Below are positions 17,069-26,358 of a DNA stretch of 64,000 nucleotides, in pieces. The position numbers and the translations under genes were made by a program. Source of the DNA: an uncultured Lachnospiraceae bacterium (GTDB lineage: Bacteria; Bacillota; Clostridia; Lachnospirales; Lachnospiraceae); NCBI GenBank assembly GCA_944383765.1, contig CALWQT010000009.1, positions 35,065-99,064 of the forward strand, read 5' to 3'. How positions within the stretch are numbered: position 1 is the stretch's first letter; each line of letters starts with the position of its first letter. The notes under the pieces are model-generated. The model had not been told where the DNA came from. It made no database searches and was given only the letters and a program-made list of their open reading frames with translations.

Positions 17069-17695
17069 TTATGGTAACAGCTCTGGCAGCCCAAGCTTCA
17101 GGGCGGGACGCTGGCAGACCAGTTTTTTATAATTGGTTTCGCCCACCATATGTTCCAGTTCTTCTTTGGAACTCTCCGGCAGGACTGTCCAGGAACTGTC
17201 TATGAAGCAGAGACGGGGATAGAGGACACACCACCAGTTGTGTCCCTCTCCGTTGCCAATGCTCACGTTGGCAGCCTGGTAGGTTCCGCAGGGAAGCTGG
17301 ATATCTCCATAATATTTGGTAGGAAAGTAAGTATCTGCGATCCGGATATTGACCGGGTACTGATAGCCCTTCCGCTGCATATAAGTTTCTGCTTTCTGTT
17401 CTAAAGACGTTGAGTTTGTCGTTATGTATGTGACCATATCTTCTTTTGTTACAGAGTCATTTCTGTTATCCGAAAACAGTCCCCGATAAATTTCATCCAG
17501 AAGAAAAGAACGTACTTCCAGTTTTAAATCCTGGTCTTCCCTGCTGTTGCTGTTGGCCAGAATGTGAAACCGGAGGATTCCCGGTGAGATTTCTGCTGCT
17601 AGTGCTTCATGCTCTGCCCGTTTTGCTGCGCCGAAAAGAAGGGAAGAAATCAGAAGACAGATGATGCTGAGGAAAAGGTATGTGATTCTCTTCAT
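17069..17695 (-). CDS. spoIIR: Stage II sporulation protein R
   Basis: A 208-residue secreted protein with an N-terminal signal/anchor (about 5-22). The core matches SpoIIR: LRFHILANSNSREDQDLKL near residue 42, TYFPTKYYGDIQLPCG at about 125, and GEGHNWWCVLYP at about 155. In Bacillus, SpoIIR is made in the forespore, is exported and triggers the membrane protease SpoIIGA to activate sigma-E in the mother cell. Its presence is direct evidence that the organism belongs to a spore-forming lineage. SD AGGAGG. Divergent from ddl and convergent with the efflux operon. Confidence 0.93.
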   Translation of the reverse strand: MKRITYLFLSIICLLISSLLFGAAKRAEHEALAAEISPGILRFHILANSNSREDQDLKLEVRSFLLDEIYRGLFSDNRNDSVTKEDMVTYITTNSTSLEQKAETYMQRKGYQYPVNIRIADTYFPTKYYGDIQLPCGTYQAANVSIGNGEGHNWWCVLYPRLCFIDSSWTVLPESSKEELEHMVGETNYKKLVCQRPALKLGLPELLP

Positions 17696-17725
17696 AAAAA
17701 CCTCCTGTGTTTTTGTCGTTTCTCT

Positions 17726-17753
17726 TTGTAATTGTAACCAGGTGTGCTATAAT
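17726..17753 (+). promoter_or_regulatory. Promoter of the ddl-murI operon
   Basis: TTGTAA (17726-17731), 16 bp, TATAAT (17748-17753), with an extended TGC before the -10 box. Confidence 0.7.
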
Positions 17754-17809
17754 ATAAACGTTCTGTGCCTGAAAAGGCATGATTTGTAAAACAAGGAGAA
17801 TGGAAGATT

Positions 17810-18871
17810 ATGAAAAAAACAGTTGCGGTTATTTTTGGAGGGCAGTCCTCTGAGCATATAGTATCTTGTATGTCCGTGCAGAATGTGGCGGGACAGATTG
17901 ACCGGGAAGCTTATGATGTGCTGCTGATCGGGATCACAGAAGAAGGCCATTGGGTGAAGGCAGATTCCCTGGAAAGCATTCAGGACGGTTCCTGGAAAAA
18001 CAGTAAGGTCAGTGCGGTGATTTCTCCGGACGCTACGGATAAATGCGTGATCCTGTCGGAAGATGGAAAATGGAAAAAAGTAAAAATAGATGTGGTTTTT
18101 CCGGTCCTTCATGGGCTGTATGGAGAGGATGGAACGATTCAGGGAATCCTGGAACTGGCAGGAATTCCTTATGTGGGCTGCGGAGTACTGGCTTCCGCTG
18201 TTTCCATGGATAAATTGTATACGAAGATCATTGTAGATACGTTAGGAATCCGTCAGGCCGCTTATGTGCCCGTATACCGGGAGGAACTGGCAGATATGAA
18301 CAGGGTGGCAGAAAAGATAGAAGGGAAGTTTTCCTATCCGGTTTTTGTAAAACCTTCCAACGCAGGTTCCAGTAAGGGAGTAGGAAAAGCAGAAAACCGG
18401 GAAGAACTGGAGGCAGCTCTGACAGAGGCGGCCCGTCACGACAGAAAAATCCTGGTGGAGGAAACCATTATCGGCCATGAAGTGGAATGTGCTGTATTTG
18501 GCGGTGGAAACGTTCCGGTAAAAGCTTCCGGAGTGGGAGAAATTATGGCGGCAGCAGAATTTTATGATTTTGATGCCAAGTATTACAATGCAGATTCCAA
18601 AACAGTAGTGAACCCGCCTCTTCCGGGCAATGCGGCTGAGGAAGTGAGAAAAGCTGCGGTGGAAATTTTCAAAGCAGTAGACGGATATGGGCTGTCCCGG
18701 GTGGATTTCTTTGTGAAAGAAAACGGGGAAGTGGTATTCAATGAGATTAATACCCTTCCGGGATTTACAGCCATCAGTATGTATCCCATGCTCTGGGAAG
18801 CAGCCGGCATGGATAAAAAAGCACTGGTTCAGGCTCTTCTGGACCATGGCTGTCAGAGGTATGACAGGTAA
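17810..18871 (+). CDS. ddl: D-alanine--D-alanine ligase
   Basis: A 353-residue ATP-grasp enzyme that joins two D-alanines for the peptidoglycan stem peptide. It has the N-terminal GGQSSEHIVS, the ATP-grasp core with VKPSNAGSSKGVGK, the omega-loop AKYYN with the Lys-Tyr pair that marks D-Ala:D-Ala rather than D-Ala:D-Lac (VanA-type) ligases, and FNEINTLPGFT at the end carrying the magnesium-binding Glu/Asn. Normal length. First gene of an operon with murI and a DUF1934 gene, all concerned with or linked to cell-wall precursors. ATG with AAGGAG upstream. Confidence 0.95.
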   Translation: MKKTVAVIFGGQSSEHIVSCMSVQNVAGQIDREAYDVLLIGITEEGHWVKADSLESIQDGSWKNSKVSAVISPDATDKCVILSEDGKWKKVKIDVVFPVLHGLYGEDGTIQGILELAGIPYVGCGVLASAVSMDKLYTKIIVDTLGIRQAAYVPVYREELADMNRVAEKIEGKFSYPVFVKPSNAGSSKGVGKAENREELEAALTEAARHDRKILVEETIIGHEVECAVFGGGNVPVKASGVGEIMAAAEFYDFDAKYYNADSKTVVNPPLPGNAAEEVRKAAVEIFKAVDGYGLSRVDFFVKENGEVVFNEINTLPGFTAISMYPMLWEAAGMDKKALVQALLDHGCQRYDR

Positions 18872-18886
18872 GGAGAAAAAAGAGAT

Positions 18887-19696
18887 ATGGACAGAAATTC
18901 ACCCATAGGAGTGTTTGATTCCGGAATAGGAGGCCTGACGGTAGCCAGGGAGATTATCAGACAGCTTCCTGATGAGCCGTTGGTCTATTTTGGAGATACG
19001 GCCAGACTGCCGTATGGGTCAAAATCGAAAGAGACGATCATACGTTATGCCAAACAGGTGATCCATTTTCTCAGAACTCAGGACGTGAAGGCCATTGTGA
19101 TTGCCTGTAACACAGCCAGTGCCTATGCTTTGGAAGAAATTGAGAAGGAAACGGATATTCCGGTGATCGGCGTGGTACGTGCCGGCGCCCATATGGCGGC
19201 AGAGATGAGCCGGAGCGGAAAAATCGGGGTGATCGGCACGGCAGGAACCATAAAAAGCGGAATTTATGGAGACACGATCCGGAAATACCGGCCAGATGCC
19301 CAGGTATTCGGTAAGGCCTGCCCCTTGTTTGTTCCTTTGGTAGAAGAGGGGCTTTGGCACGATTCGGTGACAGAGGAAATTGCGTCCAGATATGTATCAG
19401 AACTGAAGGGGAAATTTATCGATACGCTGGTGATGGGCTGTACCCATTATCCGCTGATCAGAAGCACATTGAGAAAAATCATGGGTGATGGCGTGACTCT
19501 GGTAAATCCTGCTTACGAGACGGCGGTGGAACTGAAAGGAATGCTGATGGAACAGGGACTTACCTGCACCAGGATCCCGGAGGAAAAGTATCAGTTCTTT
19601 GTCAGTGACCAGGCAGAGGAGTTTACAAATTTTGCTGTATCCATTTTACCGGAACAGGTCAGAGAAACAAAAAAGATAGATATCGAGGAGTTTTAA
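18887..19696 (+). CDS. murI: Glutamate racemase
   Basis: A 269-residue enzyme that makes D-glutamate for peptidoglycan. Both catalytic cysteines are visible, in IACNTASA (about residue 70) and MGCTHYPLIR (about 183), together with the N-terminal VFDSGIGGLTV carrying the conserved Asp/Ser. Cofactor-independent, cytosolic. It follows ddl by 15 bp with its own AAGGAG site, so D-Ala-D-Ala and D-Glu supply are made together. The next gene begins 5 bp after its stop. Confidence 0.96.
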   Translation: MDRNSPIGVFDSGIGGLTVAREIIRQLPDEPLVYFGDTARLPYGSKSKETIIRYAKQVIHFLRTQDVKAIVIACNTASAYALEEIEKETDIPVIGVVRAGAHMAAEMSRSGKIGVIGTAGTIKSGIYGDTIRKYRPDAQVFGKACPLFVPLVEEGLWHDSVTEEIASRYVSELKGKFIDTLVMGCTHYPLIRSTLRKIMGDGVTLVNPAYETAVELKGMLMEQGLTCTRIPEEKYQFFVSDQAEEFTNFAVSILPEQVRETKKIDIEEF

Positions 19697-19701
19697 TTGC
19701 C

Positions 19702-20127
19702 ATGACAAAAGATGTGATCATAAGCATCAGTGGAATACATTCTCAGGATGGAGAAGATTCTGATGTGGAATTTGTCACTACGGGAAATCATTATATTAAA
19801 AATGGAGCCCATTATTTTCTGTATGATGAGATTATGGAGGAGGTCCCGGAAGCTGTAAAGAATACGGTAAAGATTAAAGACGGCGGGATGGAGATCATGA
19901 AACGGGGCGGCACGGCAGTCCATATGGTATTCCGTCAGGGACAGACAGTAAATTCCAGATATGTGACTCCTTACGGTGAGATGACAGTGGGAATCACCAC
20001 AGACAAAATAGGGGTGGAAGAAGAGGAAGACCGGCTCTGTGTTAAGGTGGAATACTTCCTTGATGTGAATTACGAACATGTGTCCAGATGCTCCCTTGTA
20101 CTGGAGGTCCGTTCAAAAGCTGTCTGA
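19702..20127 (+). CDS. DUF1934-domain beta-barrel protein (YwiB-like)
   Basis: A 141-residue soluble protein of the DUF1934 family (calycin-like small barrel, similar to Bacillus YwiB). Features: N-terminal DVIISISGIHS, a central YDEIMEE, and strands with alternating Gly/Val, ending in SRCSLVLEVRSKA. Function is unknown; the placement after ddl and murI suggests a link with cell-envelope or amino-acid metabolism. The SD is GAGGAG within the end of murI. No membrane or signal segment. Confidence 0.8.
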   Translation: MTKDVIISISGIHSQDGEDSDVEFVTTGNHYIKNGAHYFLYDEIMEEVPEAVKNTVKIKDGGMEIMKRGGTAVHMVFRQGQTVNSRYVTPYGEMTVGITTDKIGVEEEEDRLCVKVEYFLDVNYEHVSRCSLVLEVRSKAV

Positions 20128-20241
20128 CAACTGAAAGTATGCAAAGGTATGTATAAAATTTCTAAATATAGATGTTTTTTTTCCAGATATGTGGTAAACT
20201 AAACAGATGGTAGTGAATAATCATAAGGAAAGGGGTATTTC

Positions 20242-21753
20242 ATGGAAAAGAAAAAAAGATTTGAAATGCCGCATACGTATGTGATCATATTTTTTGTGAT
20301 TCTGTTTGCGGCAGTCCTTACCATGTTCATTCCTATAGGTACATACCAGACGGAAGAAATCACCTATATGCAGAATGGTGAGGAAAAAACAAGAACAGTG
20401 ATTGACCCGGACAGTTTCCAATATGTGCTTGATGAGAATGGAAACAAAGTAACAAAAGTAGCTCCGTTGTTTGGTACCGAGGACTTCGGCGGTCAGGGTA
20501 TTCTGAATTATGTATTTGAAGGCCTGACTGTGGGGGACAAGAATGGAACCGCAGTAGGAATCATTGCTTTTATCCTGGTTGTAGGAGGAGCTTTTGGAAT
20601 CGTACTGAGGACGGGAGCTGTGGAAAGTGGTATCATGCGGGTAATAGCCCGTACTAAGGGACGGGAGATTCTGCTGATACCTCTGCTGATCACCCTGTTC
20701 TCCCTGGGAGGTGCGGTGTTTGGCATGGGGGAAGAGGCATTGCCTTTTGTCATGATCCTGGTTCCCATGTTTATTGCATTGGGCTATGATGCAGTGGTGG
20801 GAATCATGTGCTCTTATGTAGCCACACAGGTAGGATTTGGCGCTTCCTGGATGAATCCCTTTGGACTGGCAGTTGCCCAGGGAGTTGCTCAGGTTCCGGT
20901 TTTATCCGGAGCATCATTCCGTATTGTGATGTGGATCGTCTTTACGGGAATTACCTGTATTTTTACGATGAAATATGCGAAAGCAATCCACCGCAATCCC
21001 CAGAAATCAGTTTCTTATGAAACAGACCAGTATTATCGGGATGATTTCAGTGCAAAAGAGAATCAGAATGTACCGTTTACTTTAGGACATAAATTGGTAC
21101 TACTGACCATTGTGGCGACGATTGCGTGGACCATATGGGGAGTGATCGGACAAGGCTATTACATTCCGGAGATTGCATCTCAGTTTTTTGTAATGGGATT
21201 GGTGGCTGGAGTGATCGGTGTCGTGTTCCGGTTAAATGATATGAAAGTGAATGATATTGCCAAGGCATTCAATACAGGAGCTTCTGACCTGCTGGGAGCT
21301 GCGCTGTGTGTGGGAATGGCCCAGGGCATCCTGATCGTGCTGGGCGGAACCGATGCGACGAATGGAACTGTGCTGAATACGATTCTTCACAGCATCGGAG
21401 AAGCAATGAAGGCATTCCCGCCGGTGATTTCCGCATGGCTGATGTATGTGTTCCAGGCAGTGTTCAATTTCTTTGTAGTATCCGGTTCCGGACAGGCAGC
21501 TCTTACCATGCCGATCATGGCACCGTTGGCTGACATTGTGGGAGTGACCAGACAGGTAGCTGTGCTGGCTTTCCAGTTAGGAGATGGATTTACCAACTTT
21601 ATCGTACCAACTTCCGGTTGTTTGATGGGAGCTCTGGCAGCTGCCAGACTGGATTGGGGACGCTGGGTGAAATTCCAGATCAAATTCCAGGCGCTGCTGT
21701 TTGTAGTGGCATCTCTTACTGTGATCCTGGCTGTTATGATAGGATTTTCATAA
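20242..21753 (+). CDS. YfcC-family (DcuC superfamily) transporter
   Basis: A 503-residue protein with about twelve membrane segments. It matches the YfcC/C4-dicarboxylate anaerobic-carrier family (PF03606): N-terminal MPHTYVIIFFVILFAAVLT, GGAFGIVLRTGAVE, the MGEEALPFVMILVPM stretch, GASWMNPFGLAVAQ and the conserved SGSGQAALTMPIMAPL plus FTNFIVPTSGCLMGAL near the end. Members move amino acids, peptides or dicarboxylates, for example arginine/ornithine exchange, but the substrate is uncertain. Alone in its transcription unit; a weak -10 (TAAACT) lies about 40 bp upstream and AAAGGGG precedes ATG. Confidence 0.88.
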   Translation: MEKKKRFEMPHTYVIIFFVILFAAVLTMFIPIGTYQTEEITYMQNGEEKTRTVIDPDSFQYVLDENGNKVTKVAPLFGTEDFGGQGILNYVFEGLTVGDKNGTAVGIIAFILVVGGAFGIVLRTGAVESGIMRVIARTKGREILLIPLLITLFSLGGAVFGMGEEALPFVMILVPMFIALGYDAVVGIMCSYVATQVGFGASWMNPFGLAVAQGVAQVPVLSGASFRIVMWIVFTGITCIFTMKYAKAIHRNPQKSVSYETDQYYRDDFSAKENQNVPFTLGHKLVLLTIVATIAWTIWGVIGQGYYIPEIASQFFVMGLVAGVIGVVFRLNDMKVNDIAKAFNTGASDLLGAALCVGMAQGILIVLGGTDATNGTVLNTILHSIGEAMKAFPPVISAWLMYVFQAVFNFFVVSGSGQAALTMPIMAPLADIVGVTRQVAVLAFQLGDGFTNFIVPTSGCLMGALAAARLDWGRWVKFQIKFQALLFVVASLTVILAVMIGFS

Positions 21754-21780
21754 CGAATAAAAATAAGAATTGTATGATAT

Positions 21781-21814
21781 AAAAAACCGCTGCATATTCT
21801 ACGCAGCGGTTTTT
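21781..21814. terminator. Bidirectional terminator between YfcC and the membrane protein gene
   Basis: A 12-bp stem AAAAACCGCTGC/GCAGCGGTTTTT between two convergent genes. Confidence 0.9.
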
Positions 21815-21818
21815 GACG

Positions 21819-22277
21819 TTATTTGTTAGATTTGTCTTTTTTGAATCTGGCGAAAAATCCCTTTTTCTTTGGCGGAGTCACAATGGAACCGCCCCGTACG
21901 CTTTTGATCTCCGATATGTAAATGCCGCTCATGACAACTTTTACTTCAGACTTTACTGGAAGGGCTTCAAATACCCTCGGGTCAGCCATCAGGGTCATCA
22001 CTTTCGGACCGATCTTAGCCTTTACCACCGGAACTTTAGAACGGCGCAGATATTTGGGCGTTTGGTCGTATACCATCTTGGGAAGACCTGCCTCTTTCAA
22101 TTTCATTTTCTTTTTGTCGATGATCAGCATGGAAACAGTCTGCGCTGCGGCTTCCATGAGAGCCTGAGATTCAACCTGACGTTTTTCAAGCCTCTTTCCT
22201 ACAAAGTAAAGAATCGTCAGGGCGATGATAAGGATTACCAGAATAACGATGAGCACTGTGAAAAATGTGTCCCACAT
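21819..22277 (-). CDS. Conserved membrane-anchored protein of unknown function
   Basis: A 152-residue protein with one N-terminal membrane helix (about 5-27) followed by a basic, soluble domain. The latter is rich in Lys and Val and ends in a Lys-rich tail (KKKGFFARFKKDKSNK). No catalytic motif was recognised. It lies directly left of rpoB, divergent from it, and has its own GTGGAGG start site; similar proteins are found beside rpoB in other Lachnospiraceae, as far as I recall. Function unknown; the tail suggests contact with membrane or nucleic acid. Confidence 0.7.
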   Translation of the reverse strand: MWDTFFTVLIVILVILIIALTILYFVGKRLEKRQVESQALMEAAAQTVSMLIIDKKKMKLKEAGLPKMVYDQTPKYLRRSKVPVVKAKIGPKVMTLMADPRVFEALPVKSEVKVVMSGIYISEIKSVRGGSIVTPPKKKGFFARFKKDKSNK

Positions 22278-22364
22278 GGCCTACCTCCACTATGTTATTT
22301 TCAATAGGACAACCTATCCGCAATAGTATATCATTTTTTGGGGAAAAGTGCAAGAGAAAAATCC

Positions 22365-22393
22365 TTGACATCTTGACAGCCCCATGATAATAT
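22365..22393 (+). promoter_or_regulatory. Promoter of rpoB-rpoC
   Basis: TTGACA (22365-22370), 17 bp, TAATAT (22388-22393). A second TTGACA at 22374-22379 lies within the spacer. The 85-bp leader that follows has a GC-rich hairpin near 22412-22441. Confidence 0.78.
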
Positions 22394-22478
22394 GTAATGT
22401 GCACTATTGTGGCGGCGTGCGCCTATGAAGGGGCGGCGCCCTACGGATTAGAATAAGATAACAGGGGTGAAAACGTCA

Positions 22479-25400
22479 ATGGAAAAAAGCAGAATGCGTC
22501 CGGTGAAATCCGGTAAAAGCGTAAGAATGAGCTTTTCAAGACAAAAAGAAGTTCTTGAGATGCCCAACCTGATCGAGATCCAGAAGGATTCCTATCAGTG
22601 GTTCCTTGATGAAGGCTTGAAGGAAGTGTTTGACGACATTTCCCCAATTGCAGACTTTGCAGGACATCTGAGCCTGGAATTTGTGGATTTTACACTTTGC
22701 AAAGATGATGTGAAATACACCATTGAAGAATGCAAAGAACGTGATGCGACTTACGCGGCTCCTTTAAAGGTAAAGGTAAGGCTTTGCAATAAAGACAAAG
22801 ACGAGATTAACGAGCATGAGATTTTCATGGGCGATCTTCCGCTCATGACAGATACCGGTTCCTTCGTAATCAATGGCGCGGAGCGTGTTATTGTCAGCCA
22901 GTTAGTACGTTCCCCTGGTATTTATTATGGAATCGGTCATGATAAGATCGGTAAAGAATTGTATTCCTGTACAGTGATTCCCAACCGAGGAGCGTGGCTG
23001 GAATACGAGACGGATTCCAATGATATTTTTTATGTACGCGTGGATCGGACAAGAAAGGTTCCGGTTACCGTACTGATCCGTGCATTGGGATATGGCACCA
23101 ATGCGGAGATTATTGATCTGTTTGGAGAGGAGCCGAAGCTGCTGGCAAGCTTTGGTAAGGATACTTCTGACAATTACCAGGATGGTCTTCTGGAACTGTA
23201 TAAGAAGATTCGTCCCGGTGAGCCGCTTTCTGTGGACAGCGCAGAGAGCCTGCTGAACAGTATGTTCTTTGACCCCAGGAGATATGACCTGGCAAAAGTA
23301 GGAAGATATAAATTCAACAAGAAACTTCATTTTAAGAACCGTATCAAAGGACATATCCTGGCAGAAGATGTTGTGGATATGAATACGGGAGAGATCCTGG
23401 CAGAAAAAGGAGCTTCTGTGGATAAGGAGCTGGCGGCCAGGATTCAGGATGCCGCAGTACCTCACGTGTGGGTACAGGGGCCAACCAGAAATCAGAAAGT
23501 GCTTTCCAATATGATGGTAGACCTGGCTGCTTATGTGGATTTTGACCCGGCAGAGGTAGGTGTGACAGAGTTAGTGTTCTACCCGGTGCTGAAAAATATC
23601 CTGGAAGAAAACGGCAGTGAGGAAGAACTGAAAGAGGCAATCAGAAAGAATATCCATGAACTGATCCCGAAGCATATTACAAAAGAAGACATTCTGGCTT
23701 CTATCAACTATAATATGCATCTGGAAGAAGAAGTGGGAACTTCTGACGATATCGACCATCTGGGTAACCGTCGTATCCGTGCGGTAGGCGAGCTGCTCCA
23801 GAACCAGTACCGTATTGGACTTTCCAGAATGGAAAGAGTGGTAAGGGAAAGAATGACGACTCAGGATATGGAGGGTATTACGCCTCAGTCCCTGATCAAT
23901 ATCAAACCGGTGACAGCAGCCGTGAAGGAATTCTTCGGCAGTTCCCAGCTGTCCCAGTTCATGGACCAGAATAACCCTCTGGCTGAACTGACACACAAGA
24001 GACGTCTTTCTGCATTGGGACCTGGCGGTCTTTCCAGAGACCGTGCCGGATTCGAGGTGCGAGACGTTCATTATACCCACTACGGACGTATGTGCCCCAT
24101 TGAGACTCCTGAAGGTCCTAACATCGGTCTGATCAACTCCCTGGCAACCTATGCCCGGGTAAATGAATATGGCTTTATCGAGGCGCCTTACCGTGTGGTA
24201 GATAAAACAGATCCGGAAAATCCTGTGGTTACAGATGATGTGGTATATCTGACTGCAGATGAAGAGGATAACTTCATTGTAGCGCAGGCAAACGAGCCGC
24301 TGGATGAAGAAGGACATTTTGTCCATAACAATGTATCCGGACGTTTCCGCGAGGAGACTTCCGAGTTCCAGAAAAAGAATATTGACTTGATGGACGTATC
24401 CCCGAAGATGGTATTCTCTGTGGCTACCTCTATGATCCCGTTCCTGGAGAACGACGATGCGAACCGTGCGCTGATGGGATCCAACATGCAGCGTCAGGCA
24501 GTGCCGCTTCTGAAAACAGAAGCTCCTGTGGTTGGTACCGGTATTGAAGGAAAGGCTGCCGTAGACTCCGGTGTCTGCGTAGTGGCAAAGAACGCAGGTG
24601 TGGTAGAACGTTCCGCTTCCAATGAGATCATCATTAAGAGAGATTCCGATGGAAACCGTGATGTATACCGTCTGATCAAATTCTCCAGAAGCAACCAGTC
24701 CAACTGCTATAACCAGAAGCCTATCGTTTACAAGGGAGACCATGTGGAAGCGGGAGAGGTGATCGCAGACGGACCTTCCACTCAGAATGGAGAAATTGCC
24801 CTTGGTAAGAATCCGCTGATTGGTTTCATGACCTGGGAAGGTTATAACTACGAGGATGCGGTTCTTCTGAGCGAGCGTCTGGTACAGGAAGATGTTTATA
24901 CTTCTGTTCATATTGAAGAATATGAAGCAGAAGCCCGTGATACGAAACTGGGACCGGAAGAGATCACCCGGGATGTTCCCGGAGTCGGTGAGGATGCACT
25001 GAAGGATCTGGATGAAAGAGGTATTATCCGGATTGGTGCGGAAGTCCGTGCAGGAGATATCCTGGTAGGTAAGGTAACTCCTAAGGGAGAGACGGAGCTG
25101 ACAGCGGAAGAGAGACTGCTCCGCGCTATCTTCGGTGAGAAAGCCAGAGAAGTAAGGGATACTTCCCTGAAAGTTCCCCACGGCGCTTATGGTATTGTAG
25201 TGGATGCCAAGGTATTCACCAGAGAAAACGGAGATGAACTGTCTCCTGGTGTGAATGAGACGGTACGTATCTATATTGCTCAGAAGAGAAAGATTTCTGT
25301 AGGCGATAAGATGGCAGGACGTCACGGTAACAAGGGTGTGGTTTCCCGTGTGCTTCCTGTGGAAGATATGCCGTTCCTGCCTAACGGCCGGCCGCTGGAT

Positions 25401-26339
25401 ATCGTGCTGAACCCTCTGGGCGTGCCGTCCCGTATGAATATCGGGCAGGTGCTTGAGATTCATCTGAGTCTGGCAGCGAAAGCTCTTGGCTTTAATATTT
25501 CCACTCCGGTATTTGACGGCGCAAACGAGGTGGACATCATGGACACCCTGGATGTGGCAAACGATTATGTGAATACTTCCTGGGAAGAATTCCAGGAGAA
25601 ATATAAAGATACACTGAAACCGGAAGTCATGGACTATCTGGGCAGCCATCTGGAGCACAGAGAACTGTGGAAAGGAGTGCCGCTGTCCCGTGACGGTAAG
25701 GTAAGACTTCGTGACGGACGTACGGGAGAATATTTTGACAGCCCGGTTACCATTGGACACATGCACTATCTGAAACTGCATCATCTGGTTGATGATAAGA
25801 TCCATGCCCGTTCTACCGGACCATACTCTCTGGTTACCCAGCAGCCTCTGGGAGGAAAAGCTCAGTTCGGCGGACAGCGTTTCGGAGAGATGGAGGTTTG
25901 GGCTCTGGAGGCGTATGGTGCATCCTACACCCTTCAGGAGATCCTGACTGTGAAGTCTGACGATGTGATCGGACGTGTGAAGACTTACGAAGCTATTATC
26001 AAGGGAGAAAATATTCCGGAGCCGGGTATTCCGGAGTCTTTCAAGGTACTTCTGAAAGAGCTTCAGTCTCTGGGACTTGATGTAAGAGTGCTCCGTGATG
26101 ATAATACGGAAGTAGAGCTGACAGAGACCATTGATTATGGTGATACAGACCTGCGTTCCATTATTGAGGGAGACCGTCGGTTCAATGAAGAAGAGTCCTA
26201 TGGCAGCTATGGATATCAGCAGCAGGAATTTAACGGAGATGAACTGGTGAACGTGGAAGACGAGCCGGAAGAGTCCGAAGATGACTTCGGAGATGATTCG
26301 TTCGACCTGGGCGATGACTCTTTTGACGATGAAGAATAA
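22479..26339 (+). CDS. rpoB: DNA-directed RNA polymerase beta subunit
   Basis: A 1286-residue RNA polymerase subunit. Landmarks: QKDSYQWFL near the N-terminus, the rifampicin-pocket segment with [20 protein letters not shown] and ALGPGGL (residues Q, D, H and S of the classic resistance sites are all wild type), the [14 protein letters not shown] stretch, [14 protein letters not shown] and the C-terminal [28 protein letters not shown] clamp region, here cut short. The tail is strongly acidic, as in other Clostridia. ATG 22479 is 11 bp after AGGGG; a GTG at 22467 is the alternative. Co-transcribed with rpoC. Confidence 0.98.
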   Translation: MEKSRMRPVKSGKSVRMSFSRQKEVLEMPNLIEIQKDSYQWFLDEGLKEVFDDISPIADFAGHLSLEFVDFTLCKDDVKYTIEECKERDATYAAPLKVKVRLCNKDKDEINEHEIFMGDLPLMTDTGSFVINGAERVIVSQLVRSPGIYYGIGHDKIGKELYSCTVIPNRGAWLEYETDSNDIFYVRVDRTRKVPVTVLIRALGYGTNAEIIDLFGEEPKLLASFGKDTSDNYQDGLLELYKKIRPGEPLSVDSAESLLNSMFFDPRRYDLAKVGRYKFNKKLHFKNRIKGHILAEDVVDMNTGEILAEKGASVDKELAARIQDAAVPHVWVQGPTRNQKVLSNMMVDLAAYVDFDPAEVGVTELVFYPVLKNILEENGSEEELKEAIRKNIHELIPKHITKEDILASINYNMHLEEEVGTSDDIDHLGNRRIRAVGELLQNQYRIGLSRMERVVRERMTTQDMEGITPQSLINIKPVTAAVKEFFGSSQLSQFMDQNNPLAELTHKRRLSALGPGGLSRDRAGFEVRDVHYTHYGRMCPIETPEGPNIGLINSLATYARVNEYGFIEAPYRVVDKTDPENPVVTDDVVYLTADEEDNFIVAQANEPLDEEGHFVHNNVSGRFREETSEFQKKNIDLMDVSPKMVFSVATSMIPFLENDDANRALMGSNMQRQAVPLLKTEAPVVGTGIEGKAAVDSGVCVVAKNAGVVERSASNEIIIKRDSDGNRDVYRLIKFSRSNQSNCYNQKPIVYKGDHVEAGEVIADGPSTQNGEIALGKNPLIGFMTWEGYNYEDAVLLSERLVQEDVYTSVHIEEYEAEARDTKLGPEEITRDVPGVGEDALKDLDERGIIRIGAEVRAGDILVGKVTPKGETELTAEERLLRAIFGEKAREVRDTSLKVPHGAYGIVVDAKVFTRENGDELSPGVNETVRIYIAQKRKISVGDKMAGRHGNKGVVSRVLPVEDMPFLPNGRPLDIVLNPLGVPSRMNIGQVLEIHLSLAAKALGFNISTPVFDGANEVDIMDTLDVANDYVNTSWEEFQEKYKDTLKPEVMDYLGSHLEHRELWKGVPLSRDGKVRLRDGRTGEYFDSPVTIGHMHYLKLHHLVDDKIHARSTGPYSLVTQQPLGGKAQFGGQRFGEMEVWALEAYGASYTLQEILTVKSDDVIGRVKTYEAIIKGENIPEPGIPESFKVLLKELQSLGLDVRVLRDDNTEVELTETIDYGDTDLRSIIEGDRRFNEEESYGSYGYQQQEFNGDELVNVEDEPEESEDDFGDDSFDLGDDSFDDEE

Positions 26340-26358
26340 GTAGAAGGGAGTATCATAT

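Noticed and set aside
23571..25805. A 744-codon open frame on the minus strand inside rpoB
   Set aside because: It is fully antisense to rpoB, with no start site or known domain; long antisense frames are expected in highly biased genes.
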